Source: Saprospiraceae bacterium (GTDB lineage: Bacteria > Bacteroidota > Bacteroidia > Chitinophagales > Saprospiraceae). From it: a DNA stretch of 64,000 nt. The notes under the pieces were generated by a model that was not told the DNA's origin, searched no databases, and saw only the letters and a list, made by a program, of their open reading frames with translations. Every line of letters starts with the position of its first letter. The stretch's first letter is position 1. The stretch spans positions 1,674,001 through 1,738,000 of the forward strand of contig JADJRO010000001.1 of NCBI GenBank assembly GCA_016712145.1. Reading direction: 5' to 3'. Of the stretch, positions 57,216 through 64,000 are shown piece after piece. The translations under genes were made by a program, and so were the position numbers.

Positions 57216-57404
57216 AATAATGCAATGCTGCATTTTTAGTCTTTAGAGAAGAAGTCTTAAGTCTGTAGGAAATGAATCAATGTTGCAATTCTGTAATGTT
57301 TTGATGTAGCAGTTTATTAGTTTAAAAATTGGGATACGATAATTTACAATGCTTTAGTAATACCAAAAAAATACAAATGTCATATTACAATTATTTATAT
57401 AATC

Positions 57405-57440
57405 AGGGTAAACCCTTAGTTTGCAATCAGGGTATACCTT
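57405..57440. promoter_or_regulatory. Twin palindromic operator-like site AGGGTnnACCnT
   Basis: AGGGTAAACCCT (57405-57416) and AGGGTATACCTT (57429-57440) are copies of one inverted-repeat motif, centre to centre 24 bases apart, each preceded by aatc. They lie in a 446-base gene-free stretch before the T9SS cargo cluster. A TATTTTTG box lies about 60 bases downstream (near 57503). The rest of 57216-57661 shows no coding feature. Confidence 0.45.
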
Positions 57441-57661
57441 GATTTTTCATCTGAATTGAAAATTTTAACACAAAATATTTGGAGTTTACTTGTTGCGTAT
57501 TATATTTTTGTAACACAATCACACCCGTCAAGATTTCAATATTTTGATCCTATAAATTATTCAAAATTTTAAGGTAATCAATTGCGTCATTTAGCTAGTT
57601 TGCTAAATTAAAATGCGCATTTGAATGGAATGAATTATTTATTAACCTAAAATGTATTTTT

Positions 57662-57977
57662 ATGAAGTACTCAATATTTTTAATGCCAGGCGATATACAA
57701 TTCTAAAAATATCGACTTTGAGAATGGAATCAAAAAATACCCTAATCCTACCAAGGGGTGGGAAATAATTGGAAATTTAAATAACGAGACACCCATTCTC
57801 AAAATTGAGGTATTAGATATTCATGGTCGAAATATTCAAAGTGAGCTAAATGCGAAATCATTAAATTTCATTAATTTAAGTACAATCAATCTTAAAAGTG
57901 GCATTTACTTTTTGAAGATTGAATATTTAAATGGCAATATCATCTTAAAAAAATTATTGATCGAATGCGTGGAATAA
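57662..57977 (+). pseudogene. Remnant of a T9SS cargo gene: start stub plus orphan sorting domain
   Basis: An ATG at 57662 opens a 14-codon reading frame (MKYSIFLMPGDIQF then stop) that looks like the start of a signal peptide. In another frame, with no start codon, about 57696-57977 encodes a complete T9SS-type tail: KYPNPTKGWEIIG, LKIEVLDIHGRNIQ and GIYFLKIEYLNGNIILKKLL, ending in a natural stop at 57975-57977. The body of the protein is missing. The stop overlaps the start of the next gene by 13 bases. A deletion plus frameshift in a former cargo gene is the simplest reading. Confidence 0.7.
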
Positions 57978-59131
57978 CAAGAACCATATTATTTATCCTT
58001 AGTTTATTAAATCATACCGCTGGCTTTAGTCAGCGGTATGATTTTAATTGGGTTTTTGGATATGATGGAGGCAAAGGGGACCCTAAATTTGGAACTACTT
58101 TAGTAGATTTTAATAGCGGAAATCCAACAGTTAGTTTTGCTGCTCAAGGAAAGATGGTTATTTTTGAAACCAATGCATCCATTTCTGATAAAGATGGAAA
58201 TTTATTATACTATACTAATGGGTATGATGTAGAAGATGCCAATTTTAAAAAAGTAGCAGGAGCTACAAATTTGGGAATTAAGTATTGGGATGGGCTACAT
58301 GCAAACCAAGGTGCATTGTTCTTAGAAAAACCAAAATCAGACTCTATTTGCTATTTAATTTATATTAATTTAATATTAAACTCGCCTATATTTTTCATTC
58401 AAGATTTAAAATATTTAGAAATTAATAAAATTAATAATAAAGTTTTTAAACAAGATACTATTGTTTTTGATACTTTAAATGAAGGATGCCTTACAGCAAG
58501 TAGGCATGCCAATGGAAGAGATTGGTGGATTATTCTCAATAAATTAAATACGAATTTATTTTATAAGTATTTATTAACAACTGAAGGAATTATTTTTATT
58601 GGCACTCAAAATGTTGGCCCAACTGTAAAAGAAGGATATGGTCAAGCTGTATTCTCTCCAAATGGTGAGTATTTTGCTTTATTAGATGCAATTACATTCT
58701 CAGAAGGTTTGTACATTAAACTATATAAGTTTGATCGATGTAATGGAAATCTTGAATTTATTAGGATGGGAAATTTTCCAACTTCAAGTTTTTCTGGTAT
58801 AAGTTTTTCTCCAAATTCTAGATATTTATATTACAGTGAACAAAAGAATCTATACCAATTCGATCTACAGGATCCTGAATCTTTTAGCTTTCTTGATTTA
58901 ATAGACACGATAGAAAGTCAAACAGCTTGGGGATCACAATATAATCTACATCAATTAGGCCCTGATGGCAGAATCTACATCTCTAATGCATACAGTAATT
59001 TTGTTATGCATCGAATCAATAAACCAAATGAAAAAGGCATAGCCTGTCTTCCTAAGTCAAACAGTTTCGCATTGAAGACATTAGGGGTTATGGCATACCC
59101 AATATGCCAAATTATCGACTTGGACCTTTAG
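57965..59131 (+). CDS. T9SS propeller/PKD surface protein, N-terminal segment (frameshifted)
   Basis: 388-codon segment with a signal peptide (MRGITRTILFILSLLNHTAGFS-Q) and beta-propeller-like blades (SDKDGNLLYYTNGYDVED, AVFSPNGEYFALLD, ISFSPNSRYLYYSEQ, LGPDGRIYISNAYS). This layout is common in Bacteroidota T9SS proteins that end in PKD and sorting domains. The frame breaks near 59098-59100: adding one C to the CCC run changes AYPICQIIDLDL to AYPNMPNYRLGPLDGS and continues into the next segment. As sequenced, the last ten residues are out of frame and the protein would lack its export tail. Confidence 0.8.
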   Translation: MRGITRTILFILSLLNHTAGFSQRYDFNWVFGYDGGKGDPKFGTTLVDFNSGNPTVSFAAQGKMVIFETNASISDKDGNLLYYTNGYDVEDANFKKVAGATNLGIKYWDGLHANQGALFLEKPKSDSICYLIYINLILNSPIFFIQDLKYLEINKINNKVFKQDTIVFDTLNEGCLTASRHANGRDWWIILNKLNTNLFYKYLLTTEGIIFIGTQNVGPTVKEGYGQAVFSPNGEYFALLDAITFSEGLYIKLYKFDRCNGNLEFIRMGNFPTSSFSGISFSPNSRYLYYSEQKNLYQFDLQDPESFSFLDLIDTIESQTAWGSQYNLHQLGPDGRIYISNAYSNFVMHRINKPNEKGIACLPKSNSFALKTLGVMAYPICQIIDLDL

Positions 59132-59430
59132 ATGGAAGCACTTGTGATACATTGGGAATAGACAATATCCCCTGGGCATGGTGGCGACATGATCAAGATA
59201 CGTCAGATTATTTAAATTTCGAATTTACTGATTTGAGTGCCTATGAAGTCACCGATTGGGAATGGAATTTTGGGGATGGGATGGTGAGTACTTTACAGAA
59301 TCCTTTGCATCGATACAGTCAAAAAGGAGTCTATGATGTATGTCTAATCGCTAAGAATAAAAATGGAGCAGATACACTTTGTAAGACCCTGAATGTAAAT
59401 CAAAATCGAAATATTGCCAAATCCCTGTAA
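59104..59430 (+). CDS. T9SS propeller/PKD surface protein, PKD segment (frameshifted)
   Basis: 108-codon middle part of the same gene. It contains one PKD domain: FEFTDLSAYEVTDWEWNFGDG followed by LHRYSQKGVYDVCLIAKNKNG. The frame is left again at the AAAA run 59402-59405: removing one A gives VNQIEILPNPCKEYF and reads into the sorting domain. As sequenced, the last residues (RNIAKSL) are out of frame. Not an independent gene. Confidence 0.7.
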   Translation: MPNYRLGPLDGSTCDTLGIDNIPWAWWRHDQDTSDYLNFEFTDLSAYEVTDWEWNFGDGMVSTLQNPLHRYSQKGVYDVCLIAKNKNGADTLCKTLNVNQNRNIAKSL

Positions 59431-59641
59431 AGAATATTTTATCGTAAATGTTTTGGATTATAATCCTGAAAATATGCTACTTGAATTGTTTGATCTCAAT
59501 GGAAAATTGGTATTATCTCAGAGATTGTATGAGGGGAGTAATGGGATTGAGTTGGGTAATTTTTCGAGAAGTGTATATTTTGTTAAAATATTAGAACAAG
59601 GAAGAGTTTTTAAAATCGAAAAATTGATGAAATGGGATTGA
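59414..59641 (+). CDS. T9SS propeller/PKD surface protein, C-terminal sorting-domain segment (frameshifted)
   Basis: Last 75 codons of the gene, a T9SS type A sorting domain: LPNPCKEYFIVNVLDYN, LLELFDLNGKLVLSQRL and VYFVKILEQGRVFKIEKLM. It has no native start (an internal TTG). Joined with the two preceding segments after the two single-base repairs, the whole gene runs 57965-59641, about 558 residues, and has the order signal peptide, propeller, PKD, sorting domain. Confidence 0.7.
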   Translation: MPNPCKEYFIVNVLDYNPENMLLELFDLNGKLVLSQRLYEGSNGIELGNFSRSVYFVKILEQGRVFKIEKLMKWD

Positions 59642-59696
59642 ATTAATTTTGGTCAATCTACAACTTTATTCTAATACTAAAGCGAAAATAAATTTA

Positions 59697-61037
59697 ATGC
59701 TGAATTTAAATTATATTTTTTTTCATTTTCGGACACAACGATGTTTGTACTTGTACCTTATAATTTTTGGTTTTTGCCTTGAAGGTACTTCCCAAAAAAT
59801 TTATGGATTTATGGACCGGTATTTTGTTTCCATTGATTTGGAAAATAAAACCTGTGATTCGTTGATAGCATTTTCCAAAAGACCCTTTATTAATCTAAAT
59901 TTTTTTGCTGCGATTGATCGATACAATGGCCGTTACTTTTTTAGCGGTGGTTTGCCGGATCGTATCGGAAATTTTCATATAATCGATTTGCAAACGCTTG
60001 AAATCCAATCTGCAAATTTTTATACAGGTGAAATGGAATACGATCCATTTGAAGAGAAGTTATACTATATTAAATCAGGAAGTTTTTATTCTTTAGCTCT
60101 TTCCAACTTGATTCCAGTCAAACTGTCCAAAGTTTTTAATTTAAATGCAAGAATATTTGGACATGTTCGTTGTTATTTACCTCAAATTAATGAATATCAT
60201 TATTTAACTCCCGAAGGGTATCTCGCAGTAATTGATTGTAAATCCGGCAATACAAAATGTAAAATATATTCAAGACAAGAAAATGCATTTAATCCAAATA
60301 TATTGACCGATGAAATTTATTCTGTTATATTAGGTTCGATTTTTGTCAGTTCGGATTGTTATAGAACCAAAAGGCTCTTGACTAAAATTCCGGATTATAA
60401 AGGAATTGTAAATGCACAAATGGCCGTAGTTGATCATATCCATGGAAACTATATTGTACCCTATTGGGCACAAAACGACAGTTACAAATATGCAGTAATT
60501 GATATTAAAAATGGTGCGCTTAAAAAAACGATTGAACAATTTTGTAAACCAGCCATTATGGATTTACAAATGATGTATGACAAACCGGAAGCCCTGGTCA
60601 GAATAGTTGGAGATACCATTTTTGTCAACAAAGGCAAGCTCTATCATTGGTATTTAAACGATCAATTAATTTGTGTAACATCAAACAATTTTATCATTCC
60701 AAATCAAAACGGTAGGTATAAAGCAAAAGTTGATTTTAAAGAGTACAGTGCTTTTACTCGGGAACTAATTATTGACAACATACTCCCACATGCATTTGAA
60801 TATTCAATTTTTCCAACTTTAGCAAACGAAAACATAAAATTAAATTTCAATACCTGCCAATTTGATGCTATTAAAATTTATGATTTACAAGGACGAATAC
60901 TTCTAGAACAATCCTTTTTACAAAATCATACAGAATACCAAATTACTATTGATGTAGGATTTTTAACTAAAGGATTATACATAGTCAATGTATTTCATGG
61001 TACTAAAAACCACACTAAGAAATTTATTAAAATGTAA
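59697..61037 (+). CDS. Secreted protein with T9SS type A sorting domain
   Basis: 446-residue exported protein starting at the ATG at 59697; a TTG at 59649 would add 16 residues before the signal peptide. The signal sequence (CLYLYLIIFGFCLEGTS-Q) is preceded by a basic stretch. The body has propeller-like blades (YGFMDRYFVSIDLENKTCDS, YNGRYFFSGGLPDRIG, NYIVPYWAQNDSYKYAVIDI). The tail is FPTLANENIKLNFN, IKIYDLQGRIL and GLYIVNVFHGTKNHTKKFIKM, a T9SS sorting domain. Last gene of the cargo cluster; intact, unlike its neighbours. Confidence 0.82.
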   Translation: MLNLNYIFFHFRTQRCLYLYLIIFGFCLEGTSQKIYGFMDRYFVSIDLENKTCDSLIAFSKRPFINLNFFAAIDRYNGRYFFSGGLPDRIGNFHIIDLQTLEIQSANFYTGEMEYDPFEEKLYYIKSGSFYSLALSNLIPVKLSKVFNLNARIFGHVRCYLPQINEYHYLTPEGYLAVIDCKSGNTKCKIYSRQENAFNPNILTDEIYSVILGSIFVSSDCYRTKRLLTKIPDYKGIVNAQMAVVDHIHGNYIVPYWAQNDSYKYAVIDIKNGALKKTIEQFCKPAIMDLQMMYDKPEALVRIVGDTIFVNKGKLYHWYLNDQLICVTSNNFIIPNQNGRYKAKVDFKEYSAFTRELIIDNILPHAFEYSIFPTLANENIKLNFNTCQFDAIKIYDLQGRILLEQSFLQNHTEYQITIDVGFLTKGLYIVNVFHGTKNHTKKFIKM

Positions 61038-61070
61038 TGCTTAGGCTAAAATGCAAAGACATTTCAATTA

Positions 61071-61445
61071 CTACTCCTGAAACAAAGCACAACAAGCTCC
61101 TGCCGGATCCTTAATAACTGCATAACGAGCAGTCCCGCCATAAGACTTGGGTCCAGTGAGAACCGATCCACCCAACTCCTTCAATTTCTCTAAACTGGCA
61201 TCCAGATCACGGACATAAAAGTAGATTAACCACATGGGTGGCAAATTGGCATTTCCTCCCCGTGCATGGCAAATTCCGGTTTTGGTTTGTCCATCATCCG
61301 GAGAATTCATGCAATAATCACTGTAATTGCCCATGGGGATTTCTGAAAATGTAAAGCCTACGACGGCGGCGTAAAAATCTCTGATTTCAGGCGCTTTTTC
61401 AACTGTTAAATCCGCCCAACTAAAAGAACCGATTGGAAATTTCAT
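61071..61445 (-). CDS. VOC family (glyoxalase/bleomycin-resistance fold) protein
   Basis: 124-residue member of the vicinal oxygen chelate superfamily. It has the SWADLTVEKAPEIRDFYAAVVGFTF start and the second half PPMWLIYFYVRDLDASLEKLKELGG and TARYAVIKDPAGACCALFQ, matching the two beta-alpha-beta-beta-beta units of the fold. The reaction cannot be named. Start at the ATG 61443-61445. Confidence 0.85.
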   Translation of the reverse strand: MKFPIGSFSWADLTVEKAPEIRDFYAAVVGFTFSEIPMGNYSDYCMNSPDDGQTKTGICHARGGNANLPPMWLIYFYVRDLDASLEKLKELGGSVLTGPKSYGGTARYAVIKDPAGACCALFQE

Positions 61446-61495
61446 GTCAATGGATGGTTTTTAATTAAAAATGAAGAATTAAGAATTAAAATGCA

Positions 61496-61524
61496 CTCAA
61501 TACCCAATAAATACTGGGTTTGAG
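61496..61524 (-). terminator. Hairpin that may end the tRNA-Leu transcript
   Basis: Inverted repeat CTCAATACCCA / TGGGTTTGAG (one bulged base) with an 8-base loop, followed on the minus strand by TGCATTTTAATTCTT. It is just past the 113-bp repeat array. The T run is imperfect. Confidence 0.4.
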
Positions 61525-61537
61525 CTAAAGTCCAAAC

Positions 61538-61969
61538 GCCGACGATCCCATGTTATGCTCTTTAAACAGCAACTTCACTCTACTGGATGCCGGCATGCTG
61601 ACAAGTAAAGCTTCGTCACCATTTGAACCTGTGCCGAAGGCGGGATGCCGACGATCCAATGCAAACATCCTCATAAAGAAGCTTCCTTCTATTGGATGTC
61701 GGCATGCTTACAAGCTTTGCTTGTAAGCGCTCGAACTATTTTTGTGCCGAAGGCGGGATGCCGACGATCCAATGCAAACATCCTCATAAAGAAGCTTCCT
61801 TCTATTGGATGTCGGCACGCTTTCAAGCTTTGCTTGTAAGCGCTCGAACTATTTTTGTGCCGAAGGCGGGACGCCGACGATCCAATGCAAACATCCTCAT
61901 AAAGAAGCTTCCTTCTATTGGATGTCGGCACGCTTTCAAGCTTTGCTTGTAAGCGCTCGAACTATTTTT
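61538..61969. repeat. 113-bp tandem repeat array derived from the 3' side of tRNA-Leu
   Basis: Three full units start with gtgccgaaggcggga at 61631, 61744 and 61857; the fourth occurrence (61970) is the tRNA-Leu 3' end itself, so the period is exactly 113 bp. A degenerate copy lies at about 61538-61630. The shared 15-mer covers the discriminator, the 3' acceptor strand and the 3' T-stem strand. Each unit also has the inverted pair gccgacgatccaat / attggatgtcggc, and the hairpin cttacaag-cttt-gcttgtaag, perfect in the first full unit and with one mismatch (ctttcaag) in the other two. The short reading frames on both strands here are repeat artefacts. Confidence 0.88.
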
Positions 61970-61970
61970 G

Positions 61971-62054
61971 TGCCGAAGGCGGGACTCGAACCCGCACGTT
62001 CTTGCGAACACACGCCTCTGAAACGTGCGTGTCTACCAATTTCACCACTTCGGC
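61971..62054 (-). tRNA. tRNA-Leu (anticodon CAG)
   Basis: 84-nt gene. Acceptor GCCGAAG (62048-62054) pairs with CTTCGGC (61972-61978), with discriminator A at 61971 and no encoded CCA. The anticodon stem CACGT/GCGTG encloses the loop TTCAGAG, giving anticodon CAG (reads CUG). A long variable arm, TGTTCGCAAGAAC, marks a class II tRNA. The T arm is GCGGG/CCCGC with loop TTCGAGT. Confidence 0.95.
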
Positions 62055-62073
62055 ATTCTAAATTCCAGCTCGG

Positions 62074-62081
62074 CAAAAATA
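62074..62081 (-). promoter_or_regulatory. Candidate -7 box TATTTTTG of tRNA-Leu
   Basis: Minus-strand TAnnTTTG match 19 bases before the tRNA 5' end, compatible with a short 5' leader removed by RNase P. Confidence 0.4.
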
Positions 62082-62171
62082 GTTTAATTCCTGAATTAAT
62101 AGCTCCCGGACCAGGATTCTCAGCATCCTTTGGGTCTATATATAAAAATTCTATATATAAGACCAGAAGTT

Positions 62172-62179
62172 TATCTTTG
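62172..62179 (+). promoter_or_regulatory. Candidate -7 box TATCTTTG of metG
   Basis: TAnnTTTG match ending 22 bases before the metG ATG; AAGGATG supplies a weak ribosome-binding A/G run right before the start codon. Confidence 0.45.
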
Positions 62180-62201
62180 TTCGAATTTGTTAAAAACAAG
62201 G

Positions 62202-64000
62202 ATGATCCAATTCAAACGTCATTTGGTTACTGCTGCACTCCCCTATGCAAACGGGCCTTTGCACGTGGGCCATCTTTGTGGTGCGTATCTGCCTGCTGAT
62301 ATTTATGTTAGGTTTCAGCGATTGATGGGTAAAGATATTGTCTTCATTTGTGGATCAGATGAACACGGGGCCGCCATAACCATGCGGGCTCTTAAAGAAA
62401 AAAAAACACCCTCTGAAATTATCAATACCTATCATGAGTTATTTCAAAAAACATTTCATGGGATTGGAATTTCTTTTGATTACTACCATCGGACCTCAGA
62501 TCCTTTGCATCATCAAACTTCACAAGAATTTTTTCTGAATCTTTACAATAAAGGAGCATTTCGCGAAATAGAATCCGAACAATTTTATGACCTTAGTTCC
62601 CAACAGTTTTTAGCAGATCGCTACATTGTGGGTACCTGTCCAAAATGTGGCAACGAAAATGCATACGGTGATCAATGTGAAAACTGTGGCAGCTCTTTGA
62701 ATCCTACCGATCTCATCAATCCAAAAAGTGTGATCAGCGGAGAAACTCCAGAAAAACGCAAAACCAAACACTGGTATCTTCCACTGGATGAATATGAAAA
62801 CTGGATCAAAGATTTTATCGTAAATGGCACCCTGGATGGTCAAGAACATCACGATCCGGATCTATGGAAAAATCACGTACTGGGTCAATGTAAATCCTGG
62901 ATCGAAGGGGGCCTGCAACCAAGAGCAATGACCCGTGATCTGGATTGGGGTGTGGATGTACCCAAAGAAATACCAGGCTCTGAAGGAAAAAAATTATACG
63001 TCTGGATGGATGCACCCATTGGTTATATTTCTTCTACCAAACAATGGGCAAAAGAACAACATAAAGACTGGGAATCTTATTGGAAAGATCCGGAATCTGA
63101 ATTGATTCACTTTATAGGAAAAGACAATATCGTTTTTCACTGTATCATTTTTCCGGCAATACTCAAAGTGCATGGTGGATACAATTTACCCAGCAATGTG
63201 CCCGCCAACCAATTTATGAATTTGGAAGGGAATAAAATATCCACTTCCAGAAATTGGGCGGTATGGGTTCATGAATTTTTAGAAGAACTTCCGGGTTTAG
63301 AAGATTCGCTTCGGTATTATTTGATTAAAAATATGCCGGAACAAAAAGACAGCGAATTTACCTGGAAAGGTTTTCAAGATGCACACAACAATGAATTGGT
63401 AAATAATTTATCCAATTTTATTCACCGGGTCTTATCACTTACTCACAAATATTACAAAGGAGTGGTTCCTGATTTTGATCCTGATGAAATAATTGAAGGC
63501 GTTGCAGGAGATGAATTGGGTGGCTTTCACGATGCTGAATTAATTTATTTGTTTGATTTAATTCAAGAAGTTAATCAACACATCCGGGAATACGATTTTC
63601 GCGCTGCACTTAAAGCACTCATGGATATTTGTACTGCCGGAAATCAATTGTTACAAAATAACGAACCCTGGAAAATACAAAAATCTCAACCTGAAACGGT
63701 TGAAGTAGTTATGAATTTAGCCCTGCATTATGTTGCTGCATTGAGTATGACCATGCAACCATTTTTACCATTTACGGCCATTAAACTTCGAAAGATGTTG
63801 AATCTTCCGAATCTAAACGCAAGCGGCGAATTGGAAGATATGCTCACAAAAATTGCTGAAGGTGAATTTATCATTGAAGCCGGTCATAAAATTGAGGAAG
63901 CGCAGTATTTATTTACACGACTGGATGACGAACTCATTCAAAAACAAATTGACAAACTTCACCACAGCGAAAATCAAACGATACCAATAAATTCTGAAAC
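62202..64000 (+). CDS. metG: Methionine--tRNA ligase (3' end outside window)
   Basis: Class I aminoacyl-tRNA synthetase that charges tRNA-Met; cytosolic. The window holds about 599 codons of the open frame with no stop before the edge. Class I HIGH motif appears as HVGHLCGAY within TAALPYANGPLHVGH. The zinc knuckle CPKCGNENAYGDQCENCGSSLNP lies at about 145-165. The catalytic domain continues with YVWMDAPIGYISSTKQW and KDNIVFHCIIFPA, and the KMSKS signature is KISTSRNW. The anticodon-binding helices follow (PEQKDSEFTWKGF, NNEPWK). The ATG at 62202 gives the normal N terminus. The C-terminal region, possibly with a tRNA-binding domain, lies beyond the window. Confidence 0.96.
   Translation, partial: MIQFKRHLVTAALPYANGPLHVGHLCGAYLPADIYVRFQRLMGKDIVFICGSDEHGAAITMRALKEKKTPSEIINTYHELFQKTFHGIGISFDYYHRTSDPLHHQTSQEFFLNLYNKGAFREIESEQFYDLSSQQFLADRYIVGTCPKCGNENAYGDQCENCGSSLNPTDLINPKSVISGETPEKRKTKHWYLPLDEYENWIKDFIVNGTLDGQEHHDPDLWKNHVLGQCKSWIEGGLQPRAMTRDLDWGVDVPKEIPGSEGKKLYVWMDAPIGYISSTKQWAKEQHKDWESYWKDPESELIHFIGKDNIVFHCIIFPAILKVHGGYNLPSNVPANQFMNLEGNKISTSRNWAVWVHEFLEELPGLEDSLRYYLIKNMPEQKDSEFTWKGFQDAHNNELVNNLSNFIHRVLSLTHKYYKGVVPDFDPDEIIEGVAGDELGGFHDAELIYLFDLIQEVNQHIREYDFRAALKALMDICTAGNQLLQNNEPWKIQKSQPETVEVVMNLALHYVAALSMTMQPFLPFTAIKLRKMLNLPNLNASGELEDMLTKIAEGEFIIEAGHKIEEAQYLFTRLDDELIQKQIDKLHHSENQTIPINSE

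Noticed and set aside
61538..61969. Possible CRISPR array or attL/attR pair next to tRNA-Leu
   Set aside because: Units are 113 bp and almost identical throughout, with no variable spacers; no integrase lies nearby and the copies are too close together to flank an integrated element.
61645..62299. Several short reading frames on both strands, with peptides that repeat the same 40-residue pattern
   Set aside because: They lie in the 113-bp tandem array and run into tRNA-Leu; the peptides mirror the DNA repeat, and no start context or family is seen.

Overview
The window looks like chromosomal DNA of a Bacteroidota bacterium, probably of the Saprospiria/Chitinophagia type. The evidence is a set of secreted proteins with type IX secretion system (T9SS) C-terminal sorting domains, a SprB-like giant surface protein, a full nuo operon with the short Bacteroidota form of NuoG, several TAnnTTTG promoter boxes close to start codons, and few Shine-Dalgarno sequences. 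The taxonomic call is inference; no rRNA gene is present.

Layout. 45-4848 (+): a TolC-family outer membrane protein, pdxH and lon, with pdxH bracketed by palindromic 'attacgaattac' repeats. 4858-5682: an octamer tandem repeat, a four-helix-bundle protein gene (-), then the same octamer family inverted. 5691-25403 (-): one giant surface-protein locus of about 19.65 kb (about 6,550 codons once three single-base frameshifts are repaired). In order it has an N-terminal beta-propeller part, a GEVED domain, PKD-like and SprB-type repeats, 24 tandem repeats of about 151 residues, three DUF11-like repeats, four SdrD-B-like repeats, an FN3-like region and a T9SS sorting domain. A terminator follows it. 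25404-25957 is a very AT-rich divergent intergenic region. 25958-31511 (+): two paralogous cysteine-rich secreted proteins and a predicted outer-membrane barrel protein.

31601-35370 (-): a compact holB-ricT-lpdA cluster. 35550-48243 (-): a complete 14-gene complex I operon in the order nuoA-B-C-D-E-F-G-H-I-J-K-L-M-N. 48367 onward (+): queD. 48825-51668 (-): two T9SS cargo proteins separated by a strong hairpin terminator. 51813-54512 (+): a flavin oxidoreductase and a membrane polyferredoxin (NapH/NosR-like), probably one electron-transfer unit. 54557-57215: a lipoprotein (-), tadA (-) and guaB (+). 57662-61037 (+): an eroded T9SS cargo cluster with an orphan sorting-domain remnant, a propeller/PKD gene split by two homopolymer frameshifts, and an intact cargo gene. 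61071-62054 (-): a VOC-family protein and tRNA-Leu(CAG), whose 3' end is repeated in a 113-bp tandem array. 62202 onward (+): metG, cut by the window end.

The housekeeping blocks (respiration, translation, nucleotide and cofactor synthesis) are intact. The unusual features lie in the surface-protein loci and the intergenic repeats. The frameshifts all fall in short homopolymers of surface-protein genes, so assembly error and genuine variation both remain possible.
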